From: Deltaproteobacteria bacterium | Lineage (GTDB): Bacteria > Desulfobacterota > Desulfuromonadia > Desulfuromonadales > JAAYDE01 | NCBI GenBank assembly: GCA_016934985.1 | Contig: JAFGRU010000030.1 | Coordinates: 1 to 54,498 of the forward strand | Reading direction: 5' to 3' | Length of the DNA: 54,498 nt | The notes under the pieces: model-generated | Seen by the model: only the letters and a program-made list of their open reading frames with translations | What the model was told of the DNA's origin: nothing | Databases searched by the model: none | Made by a program: the position numbers and the translations under genes | Shown: piece by piece, positions 26,882 to 37,924 of the stretch | Layout: every line of letters starts with the position of its first letter | How positions within the stretch are numbered: position 1 is the stretch's first letter

Positions 26882-27820
26882 TCAGGTACTCTTTGTTGCC
26901 GGCTTCCCTCCTGCTGCCTTACCCTTTTTCTGGCTGTACTCCTCCCAGAAGATAAGCAGCGGGCTGGCCACGAAAATGGAGGAATAGGTACCGATCAGAA
27001 TCCCGACCAGCAGGGCAAAGGCAAAGTTGTTGATCACCCCGCCGCCGAAAATGAACAGGGCCAGGACCACGACCAGGGTTGTGAAGGACGTCATCAAAGT
27101 CCTGGAAAGGGTTTCGTTGATACTGCGATTGATGATGAAGGGGAACGTCTCCTTGTGGTATTTCCCCATGTTTTCCCGGATGCGGTCATAAACGATAATA
27201 GTGTCGTTGAGGGAATAGCCGATTATGGCTAGAAAAGCCGCAATAACCGGCAGGTCTATCTCCCGCCCGAAAAGAGAGAAAACCCCGAGGGTGACCAAGA
27301 CATCGTGGATCAGGGCAACGATAGCACCAACCGCGAAACGGAATTCGAAACGCCAGGTGACATAGATGAGAATCCCGATCATGGCATAACAGATGGCCAG
27401 CAGGCCTTTCTGGCGCAGGTCCTTACCGACCTGGGGGCCGACCATTTCGGCACGGCGCATTTCTACCTTGCCGCTGCCGTAGTGATTTTCCAAGGTTTCC
27501 AGGATTTGCTGGCCGAGCCCTTCGATTTCTGTTTCCGTGGGGGTTCGCACCAGAAATTCGTTCGGCTCGTCACCAAACTGCTGGACCGTAACGGTCCCCA
27601 TTTTCAGGTCTTTCAGGGCCCCCTTGATGTCGGCCGCCTTGGTCGATTCCGTGAATTTCAACTGCACCAGGGTTCCGCCGGCAAAATCGATGCCGTAATT
27701 CGGCCCCCCTTTGAGGACCAGAGAAACGAGCCCGATCAGGATCAGAATCGCGGAGAACACCACGGCCAGTTTACGCTTGCCGATGAAGTCGATATTGATA
27801 TCTGTTTTTATTAGCTGCAT
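26882..27820 (-). CDS. secF: SecF, protein translocase subunit
   Basis: 312 residues with six membrane helices and the SecD/F signature GGPNYGIDFAGGTLVQLKF near the N-terminus. Later come AIIGYSLNDTIIVYDRIREN and RSINETLSRTLMTSFTTLVV. AGGAGA precedes the ATG. It starts ten bases after the secD stop. With SecD it uses the proton gradient to help preproteins leave the SecYEG channel on the periplasmic side. Confidence 0.97.
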   Translation of the reverse strand: MQLIKTDINIDFIGKRKLAVVFSAILILIGLVSLVLKGGPNYGIDFAGGTLVQLKFTESTKAADIKGALKDLKMGTVTVQQFGDEPNEFLVRTPTETEIEGLGQQILETLENHYGSGKVEMRRAEMVGPQVGKDLRQKGLLAICYAMIGILIYVTWRFEFRFAVGAIVALIHDVLVTLGVFSLFGREIDLPVIAAFLAIIGYSLNDTIIVYDRIRENMGKYHKETFPFIINRSINETLSRTLMTSFTTLVVVLALFIFGGGVINNFAFALLVGILIGTYSSIFVASPLLIFWEEYSQKKGKAAGGKPATKST

Positions 27821-27830
27821 TCCCGTCTCC

Positions 27831-29429
27831 TTATACGCTCAGCTGCTTGATATGACGTTTTTCCAGGAAATAGTCGAAAATCATCCTGGCAACAAACGTG
27901 GCGGTAAACAGAGAGGAAACGATACCAATTGAAAGCGTCACCGCAAACCCTTTGACTGGTCCCGTACCGAACTGGAAAAGAACCAGGGCCGCAATGAGCG
28001 TCGTGACGTTGGCATCAATGATGGTCACAAAAGCCTTGGCGAAACCGGATTCCACCGCCAGCCGTGGCGACTGCCCACGCCTGAGTTCTTCGCGAATGCG
28101 CTCGAAAATGAGGACGTTGGCATCAACGGCCATCCCCACCGTGAGAACGATCCCTGCAATCCCGGGCAGAGTGAGGGACGCCTTGAACATGGTCAGCATG
28201 GCCATGATAAAGAGAATGTTGAGAGTAAGAGCGACATTGGCCACGATGCCGGACATGCGATAATAAACCACCATAACGGCGATGACGAGAAAACCGCCGA
28301 TAAGGATGGAAAGAATCCCCTGGTTGATGGAATCCCGGCCCAGGGAAGGACCGACCGTACGGTCTTCAAGTATTTTTACCGGCGCCGGCAGGGAACCGGC
28401 CCTCAAGACAATGGCCAGATCCTGGGCCTCCTGTTCGGTGAATGAGCCGCTGATCATGGCACTGCCGCCGGCTATCCTCTCCCGGATATTGGGCGCGGAA
28501 TAGATCGTGTCATCGAGGATGATGGCCAGTCGTTTGTTGACGTTGGCAGCGGTGATCTGTTCAAAACGTTTGGCACCCAGGGCGTTGAAATCAATGGACA
28601 CATAGGGCTCGTTAAATTGGCTGCTGATGCGCACCTGGGCATCGGAGAGAAGATCACCGGTCAGGACAGTCTGAGCATAAACGACTATAGGGGTTTCCGT
28701 AGCAGCCCCGGTTCGGTGGTTGACCTTTTTCTCATAAAGGAGCTGGGTCCCCTCGGGCAGAATTCCATTTACAGCATCTGGGATGGAGACTCCTTCTGCC
28801 ACCAGCTTGAATTCCAGGCGTGCGGTCTTGCCGAGTAAAGCAATCGCCCGCTTCGGGTCTTTAACCCCCGGCAGCTGAATGAGAATACGGTTGCCGGTCT
28901 GGCGCTGCAGCACCGGCTCGGAAACACCGAACTGGTCAACCCTGTTGCGCATGGTTTCCAGAGCCTGACGAACGGCATAGTCCTTGATTTGATCGATCTC
29001 CGCAGCTTTCAGACGGAAAATTTTCTGGTCATAGCCGCCATCCTGGCGGTCCGGCATCATTTCCATACCGGGGAAATTCTTCTCAAAAAAGGTTATTATG
29101 TCTTTCCCGGCGACCTCATCGTAAACGGTGACGCCAACACTCTCCTCACCGACACGCCGAACCCTTTTGAAAATAACGTCCTCTTCCTTGAGAAGGCTCT
29201 CGGTTTCATCGGCAATACTGTCAAGCCGACTTTCCACAGCCTTGTCAACCTCCACCCCCAGCACGAGATGAATTCCACCCTGAAGGTCAAGACCCAGATG
29301 GATCGGGTCAAAGGCTTTTTCCCACCATCCTGGCAGGCTGCCTTTTAAAAACGTCGGCCCGAGTGAGATTAGGGAAACGATTATGCAGCAGAAGACGATA
29401 ATCACCCTGATCTTGAGGTGTTTGGACAT
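27831..29429 (-). CDS. secD: SecD, protein translocase subunit
   Basis: 532 residues. It has an N-terminal helix, the motif HLGLDLQGGIHLVLGVEVDK, a large periplasmic P1 domain with LETMRNRVDQFGVSEPVLQR and QLPGVKDPKRAIALLG, then AGSLPAPVKILEDRTVGPSL and five C-terminal helices with GMAVDANVLIFERIREELRR. The length is usual for Geobacter-type SecD and a little shorter than E. coli. GGAGA lies upstream. It sits between yajC and secF in the standard order. Confidence 0.97.
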   Translation of the reverse strand: MSKHLKIRVIIVFCCIIVSLISLGPTFLKGSLPGWWEKAFDPIHLGLDLQGGIHLVLGVEVDKAVESRLDSIADETESLLKEEDVIFKRVRRVGEESVGVTVYDEVAGKDIITFFEKNFPGMEMMPDRQDGGYDQKIFRLKAAEIDQIKDYAVRQALETMRNRVDQFGVSEPVLQRQTGNRILIQLPGVKDPKRAIALLGKTARLEFKLVAEGVSIPDAVNGILPEGTQLLYEKKVNHRTGAATETPIVVYAQTVLTGDLLSDAQVRISSQFNEPYVSIDFNALGAKRFEQITAANVNKRLAIILDDTIYSAPNIRERIAGGSAMISGSFTEQEAQDLAIVLRAGSLPAPVKILEDRTVGPSLGRDSINQGILSILIGGFLVIAVMVVYYRMSGIVANVALTLNILFIMAMLTMFKASLTLPGIAGIVLTVGMAVDANVLIFERIREELRRGQSPRLAVESGFAKAFVTIIDANVTTLIAALVLFQFGTGPVKGFAVTLSIGIVSSLFTATFVARMIFDYFLEKRHIKQLSV

Positions 29430-29515
29430 GATCTACGCTATCTCCTTTGGGAATGAATACAATTTGGTCGGCACGAAAAAGGAAGAGAGAAACGTTCCAG
29501 TTCCTGCCGAGCAGG

Positions 29516-29848
29516 CTATTGTTTTTCCTGGGTTGCTTCTTTCTGAGTACTGACAATCGATGAACGGTTGAATTTCATCCGCACGCCGCTGGCCACTTCC
29601 AGCGTGATGACATCATCCTGGAGCGCGGCCACCTTGCCGTGGAGCCCCCCGGCAGTGACAACCTGATCGCCGATTTTCAATGCCTCGAGAAGCTGTTTAT
29701 GCTGTTTAGCCCTTTTTTGCTGAGGGCGGATGAGCAGAAAGTAAAAAATTCCGAACATGACAACCAGCATGACGATGGTTTCATATCCCGGACGTCCCCC
29801 CGCCTGACCCGCAGCGGTGTTGGCCATTGCATATGCTTCAGATACCAT
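29516..29848 (-). CDS. yajC: YajC, accessory subunit of the Sec translocase
   Basis: 110 residues from the ATG at 29848, with a perfect AGGAGG 8 bases upstream; the open frame runs further but without support. One membrane helix (IVMLVVMFGIFYFLLIRPQQ) is followed by the family motif KRAKQHKQLLEALKIGDQVV and a beta-rich cytoplasmic tail (GGLHGKVAALQDDVITLEVA). It is encoded between tgt and secD, the standard arrangement. Confidence 0.95.
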   Translation of the reverse strand: MVSEAYAMANTAAGQAGGRPGYETIVMLVVMFGIFYFLLIRPQQKRAKQHKQLLEALKIGDQVVTAGGLHGKVAALQDDVITLEVASGVRMKFNRSSIVSTQKEATQEKQ

Positions 29849-29998
29849 AGAATTAACCTCCTGGCTGTAATGGATAGTACTCCGACGCAACCGACTGAAA
29901 GTCGAATATCGTCAACTTTATAACAGAATTTAAAACAAAAAAAAAATTATCTTGGCCCTTTTTACCAACTTTTTGGGAAAAACCCTGTTTTTAAGACC

Positions 29999-31690
<1,692 letters not shown>

Positions 31691-31757
31691 TCCGCTTCAG
31701 TTGCGGTATAAGGGAATTGCACTTAACACTTAAAACTTTCAACTTAAAACTGTTTCA

Positions 31758-32873
31758 TCAAATAATCAGCATACAGTCGCCATAGCTGAAAAAGCGAAAT
31801 TTCTCTGCAACGGCCTGCCGGTAGGCCTCCAGCACCAATTCCCTGCCTGCAAAAGCTGAAACCAGCATAAGCAGGGTGGACTGGGGCAGATGGAAATTGG
31901 TAATCAGGGCATCTACCATGCGGAAGCGGAAACCTGGCCGGATGAAAAGCCGTGTGCTCCCCTCCATTGCCCGCAAACGCCCCTGGTCATCAAGGGCCGA
32001 CTCCAGAGTACGGGTTACCGTGGTCCCCACTGCAAAGACCCGTCTTCCCTCCGCCTTGGCCTGATTGACCGCGGCCGCCGTAGCCGTTGAAACGGCAAAA
32101 AATTCCTCGTGCATCTGATGTTCGGCAAGGTTGTCGACCCGCACCGGAAGAAATGTCCCCAAGCCAACGTGCAGGGTGAGACTGCAGACCTCAACCCCGC
32201 GGGCAGTGAGTTCCTGCAGCACCTCGGGGCTGAAATGGAGACCGGCCGTGGGTGCGGCCACGGCACCGCGGCTGGCTGCGAAAATGGTCTGGTAGCGCTC
32301 ACGATCGAGCCCCAGGTCCTCACGCCGGATATAGGGCGGCAGGGGAATATGACCGACCTTTTCCACGACATCGAGGAACTCGCCGTCACATTCGAAAAGG
32401 ATCTCTTGAAACGGGTGCTCGCCCTCTCCGACAACGGTAGCCCGGATTTTTTCACCCAAGAATATCCGCTGGCCAGGCTTGAGCCTTTTTGAGGCGCGGG
32501 TCAGGCAACTCCATTCTTCCGCCTCGCTGTTCTTGCGCGTAACCAGAAAAACCTCAACCCGCCCGCCCGTCCCTTCTTTGGTACCCAGGAGCCGGGCCGG
32601 AATGACGCGGGTATCGTTGACCACCAGAAGATCGCCAGGACGGAATTTATCGGTAATCTTGGAAAAGTGAGCGGTTTGGACGGCACCATCGGCACGGCCC
32701 ACGACCATGAGGCGCGAATCTCCACGCCGCGCAGAAGGATGCTGGGCTATCAACTCCGGCGGAAGGTGATAGTCGAAATCTTCCAGCGCCAGGGTTTCTC
32801 CCTGTGCATTGCCACTAGGGGACTTCGCAGGAGAATCCGGAGCGGCTGCCTTTGCCACCCTAGCCTCGGACAA
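31758..32873 (-). CDS. queA: QueA, S-adenosylmethionine:tRNA ribosyltransferase-isomerase
   Basis: 371 residues as drawn. The core begins at LEDFDYHLPPELIAQHPSAR, so about 30 residues of N-terminal extension (Ala/Ser/Pro-rich) are unusual. The start is uncertain: TTG at 32873, GTG at 32858, or a site closer to the core. Family motifs include DLLVVNDTRVIPARLLGTKE, HIPLPPYIRR, YQTIFAASRGAVAAPTAGLH and TNFHLPQSTLLMLVSAFAGR. It adds the ribosyl moiety of SAM to preQ1 in tRNA, the step after Tgt. It overlaps the DUF2065 gene upstream. Confidence 0.93.
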   Translation of the reverse strand: MSEARVAKAAAPDSPAKSPSGNAQGETLALEDFDYHLPPELIAQHPSARRGDSRLMVVGRADGAVQTAHFSKITDKFRPGDLLVVNDTRVIPARLLGTKEGTGGRVEVFLVTRKNSEAEEWSCLTRASKRLKPGQRIFLGEKIRATVVGEGEHPFQEILFECDGEFLDVVEKVGHIPLPPYIRREDLGLDRERYQTIFAASRGAVAAPTAGLHFSPEVLQELTARGVEVCSLTLHVGLGTFLPVRVDNLAEHQMHEEFFAVSTATAAAVNQAKAEGRRVFAVGTTVTRTLESALDDQGRLRAMEGSTRLFIRPGFRFRMVDALITNFHLPQSTLLMLVSAFAGRELVLEAYRQAVAEKFRFFSYGDCMLII

Positions 32874-33045
32874 GATAAACCACCAGTAAGCCCGTCAGCA
32901 TCATGGACAGTCCGTAAAAGCGCAGAGTCTTGTCCGGCAGAATAAGAAGCTGGCTGAACAGTTTTTTGATTTTGGACGGCGACAGGAACCAGGGAATTCC
33001 CTCAACAATCAACACCACGCCGAGTATGGTAATCAGGTACTCCAT
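32860..33045 (-). CDS. DUF2065 small membrane protein
   Basis: 61 residues from the ATG at 33045 (MEYLITILGVVLIVEGIPWF), which matches the start of DUF2065 proteins. Two membrane helices are separated by a basic loop containing SPSKIKKLF. It lies between argC and queA, and its end overlaps the possible queA starts. The function is unknown. E. coli YjeT belongs to the same family. Confidence 0.85.
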   Translation of the reverse strand: MEYLITILGVVLIVEGIPWFLSPSKIKKLFSQLLILPDKTLRFYGLSMMLTGLLVVYLVRG

Positions 33046-33085
33046 AACAATCAATCCAATGGTCAGACGATGGCAAACCGTGCCG

Positions 33086-34126
33086 TCATGGGAATAGCGG
33101 CAGGATATCGAGGCCAAGGGTCTCTTCAAACCCTTCCATGAGATTCATATTCTGAACGGCCTGGCCGGACGCCCCTTTGACCAGATTGTCGATAGCCGAC
33201 ACGACAATGACCCGACCGGTGCGGGGATCGCAGACCAGCCCGACGTCACAGAAGTTGCTCCCCCTGACGGCTGCCACATTGGGCAATCGGCCCGCAGGGA
33301 GAACCCTCACAAAAGGCTCATCCCGGTAAAATTCACCGAACACCTCGAGAAGTTCCTCGGTGGTGCAAGAGCGGGTGAGTTTGGCGTAAGAGGTCGAGAG
33401 GATACCACGGTTGATGGGTAGAAGGTGAGGAGTGAAATTGACGCGGACCTCTGCGCCGAAAAGATCGCCCAGAACCTGCTCGATTTCGGGGGTGTGACGG
33501 TGGCTGCCGACACCGTAAGCTTTAAAACCCTCGTTGACCTCGCAGAACAGGGTATTGATCCCCACCGAGCGGCCGGCACCGGTCGCCCCGGACTTACTGT
33601 CGATGATCAGGGTCTCCGGATCGATCATTTTATCCCGCGCCAACGGCGCCAGAGCGAGTACCGCACTGGTCGGGTAACATCCGGGGTTGGCCACCAGACG
33701 CGCCCCCCGGACCCTTTCCCGGTACAGCTCGGGGAGACCGTAGGCCGCTTCCGGAACGAGTTCCGGGCTGGTGTGGGTCTGATACCACTGCTCATAGACT
33801 TTGATGTTCTGCAAACGATAGTCGGCTGAAAGGTCAATGACTTTTTTGCCGGCCTTGAGAAAGCCGGGCACCACTCCCATGGCAGCTTTGTGCGGCAGGG
33901 CGGTAAAAACGATGTCCGCCTTGGCGGCAACCTTCTCGACATCCAAAGTTTCCAGCGGGACAGGAATTCTATCTAATAGGGAAGGGAAGGATTTGCTGAC
34001 AGGTTCGCCGATATCCTCCAGGGAAGTCAGGCACGTTATCTCGGCCCGGGGATGGTTGAAAAGGAGCCTCATCAGCTCAATGCCGGTATAACCACCGGCA
34101 CCCACAATCGCAATGCGGCGGGTCAT
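33086..34126 (-). CDS. argC: N-acetyl-gamma-glutamyl-phosphate reductase
   Basis: 346 residues. The NADP-binding Rossmann motif [15 protein letters not shown] is at the N-terminus. The catalytic Cys is in [14 protein letters not shown], and [11 protein letters not shown] and [19 protein letters not shown] follow. A GGGGG lies before the ATG. It reduces N-acetylglutamyl phosphate to the semialdehyde in arginine synthesis. It follows rplM-rpsI in the same direction, as in Geobacter relatives. Confidence 0.97.
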   Translation of the reverse strand: MTRRIAIVGAGGYTGIELMRLLFNHPRAEITCLTSLEDIGEPVSKSFPSLLDRIPVPLETLDVEKVAAKADIVFTALPHKAAMGVVPGFLKAGKKVIDLSADYRLQNIKVYEQWYQTHTSPELVPEAAYGLPELYRERVRGARLVANPGCYPTSAVLALAPLARDKMIDPETLIIDSKSGATGAGRSVGINTLFCEVNEGFKAYGVGSHRHTPEIEQVLGDLFGAEVRVNFTPHLLPINRGILSTSYAKLTRSCTTEELLEVFGEFYRDEPFVRVLPAGRLPNVAAVRGSNFCDVGLVCDPRTGRVIVVSAIDNLVKGASGQAVQNMNLMEGFEETLGLDILPLFP

Positions 34127-34142
34127 GGTGTAGTACCCCCTT

Positions 34143-34178
34143 CAAAAAGAAGACAGGAAACCAGACCGGTTTCCTGTC
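34143..34178 (-). terminator. Terminator of rplM-rpsI
   Basis: GACAGGAAACC and GGTTTCCTGTC form a perfect 11-base-pair stem with a five-base loop. On the minus strand it is followed by TTCTTTTT. It lies between rpsI and argC. Confidence 0.88.
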
Positions 34179-34244
34179 CTCATGTTGAACAAGCACAGAT
34201 ATATGGATAAACCTGAAAAAAGAAACAGTCGTAAGGCGATAAAA

Positions 34245-34637
34245 TCAGCGCTTGGAAAACTGGAATCTGGCACGCGCTGCCCGACGTCCATATTTCTTTC
34301 TCTCCTTGACGCGACTGTCGCGGGTCAGGAATCCGGCTTTTTTCAGAACCGGGCGCAGGTCGGGGTTGTACACGAGCAAAGCCTTGGAAATACCATGCTT
34401 GATCGCACCGGCCTGACCGGTGTGGCCGCCGCCGCAAACGTTAACGGAAATATCAAATTTTCCTATGCTCTCGGTAAGCTCCAAGGGCTGGTCGATGAGC
34501 ATTTTAAGAATTCCTCTCCCAAAATAATCATCAAGCGGCAGGCGGTTGACGGTAATGTTTCCGCTTCCGGGCTGGAGCCAGACACGGGCAATAGAGGTTT
34601 TCTTCTTGCCGGTAGCGTAAAAACTCTGTTCTGCCAT
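34245..34637 (-). CDS. rpsI: 30S ribosomal protein S9 (uS9)
   Basis: 130 residues, full length. It shows [20 protein letters not shown] near the start, [20 protein letters not shown] in the middle and the basic tail [19 protein letters not shown] with the final Lys-Arg that contacts the P-site tRNA. GGAGA precedes the ATG. It is encoded downstream of rplM in the universal pair. Confidence 0.98.
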   Translation of the reverse strand: MAEQSFYATGKKKTSIARVWLQPGSGNITVNRLPLDDYFGRGILKMLIDQPLELTESIGKFDISVNVCGGGHTGQAGAIKHGISKALLVYNPDLRPVLKKAGFLTRDSRVKERKKYGRRAARARFQFSKR

Positions 34638-34658
34638 CGGTTTTCTCTCCTAAATTGA

Positions 34659-35087
34659 TTAAATAGTCAAAGCCTGGGGTTTTTGGGCCTCGTGGGGATG
34701 ATCACTGCCACGATAAACCTTCAGCTTTTTGAACATCTGGCGTCCCAGTTTGTTTTTGGGAAGCATTCCTTTGACAGCAATGCGGATCACCTCTTCCGGC
34801 TTTTCTTCCAGAAGTTTGCCCGCGCTGGTGGAGCGAATGCCGCCCGGATAACCGGAATGACGATAATAAAATTTATCCGTCAGCTTCTTGCCGGTCAGGT
34901 GAACCTTGTCGGCATTGATGACGATAACGAAGTCACCGGCATCCACATGATTTGCATAGACGGCCTTATGTTTACCCCTGAGAACCCGGGCAATCTCTGT
35001 GGCGGCACGGCCAAGGACCTTATTCTGGAGATCGACGACATACCAGCTTCTGTCGATATCCGCCGTGGGGACTATTTGCGTACTCAT
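34659..35087 (-). CDS. rplM: 50S ribosomal protein L13 (uL13)
   Basis: 142 residues from the ATG at 35087, with AGAGG six bases upstream; this is exactly the E. coli length. Motifs are [48 protein letters not shown] and [20 protein letters not shown]. It is the first gene of the rplM-rpsI operon. Confidence 0.98.
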   Translation of the reverse strand: MSTQIVPTADIDRSWYVVDLQNKVLGRAATEIARVLRGKHKAVYANHVDAGDFVIVINADKVHLTGKKLTDKFYYRHSGYPGGIRSTSAGKLLEEKPEEVIRIAVKGMLPKNKLGRQMFKKLKVYRGSDHPHEAQKPQALTI

Positions 35088-35234
35088 CAAAACCTCTCTT
35101 CTATCTCAAGCGCTTACAAGCTGTGGAAAAAGCGTAACGAACAAGAACATCTAACGAAAAAAAGGCTTCTTGTCAAGGCAATTTTCTCGCCGAACGAATT
35201 AATTCGCCCCTGCCGGATCAATCGCCCCTCAAGA

Positions 35235-35263
35235 CAAGACATCTGCGCATCTTGCGTTATAAT
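35235..35263 (+). promoter_or_regulatory. Possible promoter of the small HTH gene
   Basis: A perfect TATAAT lies at 35258-35263, with AAGACA at 35236-35241 sixteen bases upstream. The leader would be about 50 bases. The -35 box is weak. Confidence 0.45.
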
Positions 35264-35321
35264 TATATACGATAGAACGGTTTTTCCCAGCCAATCTCTG
35301 CCATAGAGGAGAAAAGAAGCC

Positions 35322-35513
35322 ATGTCTCTTGGAAAAACTTGGTATTCACCTCTCGAAGCCAGTCATAAGTTCGGCGTTTCCAAGGCTCTCATCCTCAACT
35401 GGGTCGATGAAGGCCTGGCACGTTCGGAGAGAAAAAGAGGAAAAGTAGTTCTGGTCAATGGCGATGACATCCAGCTTCTGCTTGAAGACATAACCCTCCG
35501 GCAAAACGGCTGA
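35322..35513 (+). CDS. Small helix-turn-helix protein (MerR/excisionase type)
   Basis: 63 residues. WYSPLEASHKFGVSKALILN is a winged-helix DNA-binding segment of the kind in excisionases and MerR proteins, followed by a basic wing (ARSERKRGKVVLVNGDDIQL). GGAG precedes the ATG. It sits alone between rplM and the DAHP synthase gene, with a TATAAT box upstream and a terminator downstream. Targets are unknown. It is too small to contain an effector domain. Confidence 0.75.
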   Translation: MSLGKTWYSPLEASHKFGVSKALILNWVDEGLARSERKRGKVVLVNGDDIQLLLEDITLRQNG

Positions 35514-35549
35514 ATGCCTGGAACCATAACCTCATTTCTCAACTTTTCA

Positions 35550-35577
35550 GAAAAAGGGACAAAAAGTTCCCTTTTTC
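35550..35577. terminator. Bidirectional terminator between the HTH gene and the DAHP synthase gene
   Basis: GAAAAAGGGA and TCCCTTTTTC form a perfect 10-base-pair stem with an eight-base loop. Its right arm overlaps the stop codon of the DAHP synthase gene on the minus strand. Confidence 0.8.
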
Positions 35578-36652
35578 AAAGTGGGCGTCCGCCCATCTCC
35601 TTCAGTTTTTCGCGGGCATAACGGAGCATTCTCTCGGTATCTTCCCAGCCGACACACTTATCAGTGACCGACACACCATATTCCATGGCGGCCGGATCGG
35701 AAGATATTTTCTGATTACCGGGCTTCAGGTTGCTCTCTATCATCAGCGCAGCGATAGATTTGTTGCCTGCAGCAATCTGCTCTAAAACATTAAGCAGCAC
35801 CTCTTCCTGACGTTCGTGATTTTTGAAAGAGTTGGCGTGGCTGCAGTCGACCATGATTCCTTTGGGTAATCCGGCTTTCTCCAGAAGTTTTTCGGTTTGC
35901 TCGATATCCTCAGGGAAATAATTGGGGTTATCGCTGCCGCCGCGCAGCACGATGTGAACGTCAGGGTTGCCCTTGGTTTTCACGATGGCCGTCCGGCCTT
36001 CCCGATTGATGCCCAGAAAAGTATGCGGGTGCAGGGCCGAACCGATACCGTCTATGGCAATCTGCAGGGAACCGTCGGTACCGTTTTTAAAACCAACGGG
36101 GAAGGAGGAGCCGCTGGCCAACTCTCTGTGGGGCTGGGACTCGGTAGTCCGGGCGCCGATGGCGCCCCAGCTGATAATGTCGGAAAAATAAGGGGGTGTG
36201 ATCGGATCGAGAAGCTCGACCGCAACCGGAAGTTTCAGGGCCGTAATGGAACAGAGGAGTTGGCGGGCGATGCCCAGACCTTTGGAAATCTGATGGCTGC
36301 TGTTCAAATCCGGATCGTTGATCAGGCCTTTCCAGCCGATAGTGGTGCGGGGTTTCTCAAAATAGACCCGCATCACAACGGCAATCTGATCTTCGATCTC
36401 CCGGCTCAAACGGCTGAGCCGCCCTGCATAATCTAGCGCCGCGACCGGATCGTGAATGGAGCAGGGACCTACCACCAGCATGAGCCGCTTGTCCCGGCCG
36501 GAAAGGATATCGATGATTCGGTTCCTCGAATTGGCTACAAACTCCGCATCCTCTTCCGACAGGGGGAAAACCTGAATCAGGTCTGCGGGCGCAATAATCG
36601 GGGTCAGGCCGCTGACATGCAGGTTGTCAGTACGTGGTCTGATTTTGTTCAT
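35576..36652 (-). CDS. 3-deoxy-7-phosphoheptulonate synthase (DAHP synthase, type I AroFGH class)
   Basis: 358 residues, matching AroF/G/H. Motifs are LMLVVGPCSIHDPVAALDYA (metal Cys), RVYFEKPRTTIGWKGLINDP, SWGAIGARTTESQPHRELAS, VGFKNGTDGSLQIAIDGIGS, GIMVDCSHANSFKNHERQ and the C-terminal DKCVGWEDTERMLRYAREK. It condenses phosphoenolpyruvate and erythrose 4-phosphate, the first step of aromatic amino acid synthesis. I cannot tell from sequence which amino acid inhibits it. Confidence 0.96.
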   Translation of the reverse strand: MNKIRPRTDNLHVSGLTPIIAPADLIQVFPLSEEDAEFVANSRNRIIDILSGRDKRLMLVVGPCSIHDPVAALDYAGRLSRLSREIEDQIAVVMRVYFEKPRTTIGWKGLINDPDLNSSHQISKGLGIARQLLCSITALKLPVAVELLDPITPPYFSDIISWGAIGARTTESQPHRELASGSSFPVGFKNGTDGSLQIAIDGIGSALHPHTFLGINREGRTAIVKTKGNPDVHIVLRGGSDNPNYFPEDIEQTEKLLEKAGLPKGIMVDCSHANSFKNHERQEEVLLNVLEQIAAGNKSIAALMIESNLKPGNQKISSDPAAMEYGVSVTDKCVGWEDTERMLRYAREKLKEMGGRPL

Positions 36653-36807
36653 AACGAAAACCTTTCAAATATTATTTTGAAAAAGGGTGTTATAGTAGCA
36701 ATTGACAGGGCATTATTCCAGAGAATTTTTCGATGCCTGAAACCCCGGCGGATTTCTTCCTGAAGCAGAAAACGCTTTTTTTTAACCTCTCAGGCCTTTT
36801 AAACCGT

Positions 36808-36835
36808 TTGACAGGCTTCGGAGGTTCTGTATAAA
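36808..36835 (+). promoter_or_regulatory. Sigma-70-type promoter of the yggT-divIVA-yggU operon
   Basis: TTGACA at 36808-36813 and TATAAA at 36830-36835 are separated by 16 bases. The expected start near 36842 leaves a leader of about 70 bases before the yggT ATG. Confidence 0.72.
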
Positions 36836-36910
36836 ATTCAGGGTCAGCATTTCTTATTAATTTTATTTTAACAAACAGGTCTTTTTTCAGCATCTGCACA
36901 GGAAGGTCCA

Positions 36911-37204
36911 ATGATCGTACGGGAAATCATTCTGGCTCTGGCCCAAGTCGTTGATCTGGTTTTTACCCTCTACATTTTTATCATTGTCGCACGCGCCATT
37001 CTTTCCTGGGTCAATCCCGACCCCTACAACCCCATCGTTCGTTTTCTCCACAGTGCCACTGATCCGGTTTTGTACAAAATTCAACGCTGGGTACCCATGA
37101 CTTTCGGCGGCATCGATTTCTCCCCCCTGGTACTCCTGGTAGCGCTCACTTTCCTCCAGCGGGTCATCCATGCCGTTTTTATCCAACTGGCAAGTTCTTT
37201 TTAA
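36911..37204 (+). CDS. YggT family membrane protein
   Basis: 97 residues with two hydrophobic segments. The YggT signature is clear: FIIVARAILSWVNPDPYNPI, then FLHSATDPVLYKIQRWVP. GGA lies ahead of the ATG. It is encoded upstream of a DivIVA-domain protein and a DUF167 protein, a trio common in deltaproteobacteria and similar to the sepF-yggT-divIVA cluster of Gram-positives. It may help position envelope or division proteins. Confidence 0.92.
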   Translation: MIVREIILALAQVVDLVFTLYIFIIVARAILSWVNPDPYNPIVRFLHSATDPVLYKIQRWVPMTFGGIDFSPLVLLVALTFLQRVIHAVFIQLASSF

Positions 37205-37222
37205 ACAACAGAGGGATTGTCT

Positions 37223-37924
37223 ATGGAAATCACTCCCATTGATATTCAACAGTATCAGTTCAAAAACCGTTTCATGGGATATGAAAAGACCGGCGTCGAC
37301 CAGTTTCTGGAAAAAGTGGCCGAACAACTGGAGAACCTCCACCGGGAAAATCAGGAGCTGAAGGAGAACCTGGCCCGGACCCGGCAATCCCTGGAAGATA
37401 TGCGCCAGACCGAATCAACCCTGAAGGAGGCCCTGCTGACAACTCAGCAGGTCACCGACGGCCTCAGGCAAAACGCTCGCAAGGAAGCCGAACTGATCGT
37501 TGAGGATGCGCGCCTGAAGGCGGGAAAAATCGTCAGCCAGGGAGAGCAGCGGCGCGTGGAGTTGATCGAACAGATCCAGGAGATCAATCGGCAGAAGCTG
37601 GTGTTTGAAACCAACCTCAAAAGCCTTATCGAAAGGCATCAGCGCATGCTGGCCGAAACCGATTGGCCTCAAATTCCGGAAGCCTTAATGGTTGTGGAGA
37701 GACCTCTGGCGGGTAAATTTCCGAGCGCAGATGGCATTCTCGCAACCGATGAGGAAAACCTTGAGCCAGAGGCAAATGAAACATTTGAAGAGATGAATGA
37801 GGAAATTGAAGAGCCAGGTGAAGAAGGTAAAGAAGCTGAAGAAGATGTAAAAAAAGAAGACGAAGAAGAGGACAGGGAAGCGTCCGAAACGACCAGGGAA
37901 TTCAACCGGGAATGGGATGTCTGA
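37223..37924 (+). CDS. DivIVA-domain protein with long acidic tail
   Basis: 233 residues from the ATG at 37223. The N-terminus (ITPIDIQQYQFKNRFMGYEK, TGVDQFLEKVAEQLENL) is the DivIVA membrane-curvature-binding segment. A long coiled coil runs to about residue 140. The last 60 residues are strongly acidic (repeats of Glu with Lys and Asp) and probably disordered. This tail is unusual compared with the short C-terminus of typical DivIVA proteins. It overlaps the next gene by eight bases. A role at cell poles or the division site is inferred from the family. Confidence 0.88.
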   Translation: MEITPIDIQQYQFKNRFMGYEKTGVDQFLEKVAEQLENLHRENQELKENLARTRQSLEDMRQTESTLKEALLTTQQVTDGLRQNARKEAELIVEDARLKAGKIVSQGEQRRVELIEQIQEINRQKLVFETNLKSLIERHQRMLAETDWPQIPEALMVVERPLAGKFPSADGILATDEENLEPEANETFEEMNEEIEEPGEEGKEAEEDVKKEDEEEDREASETTREFNREWDV

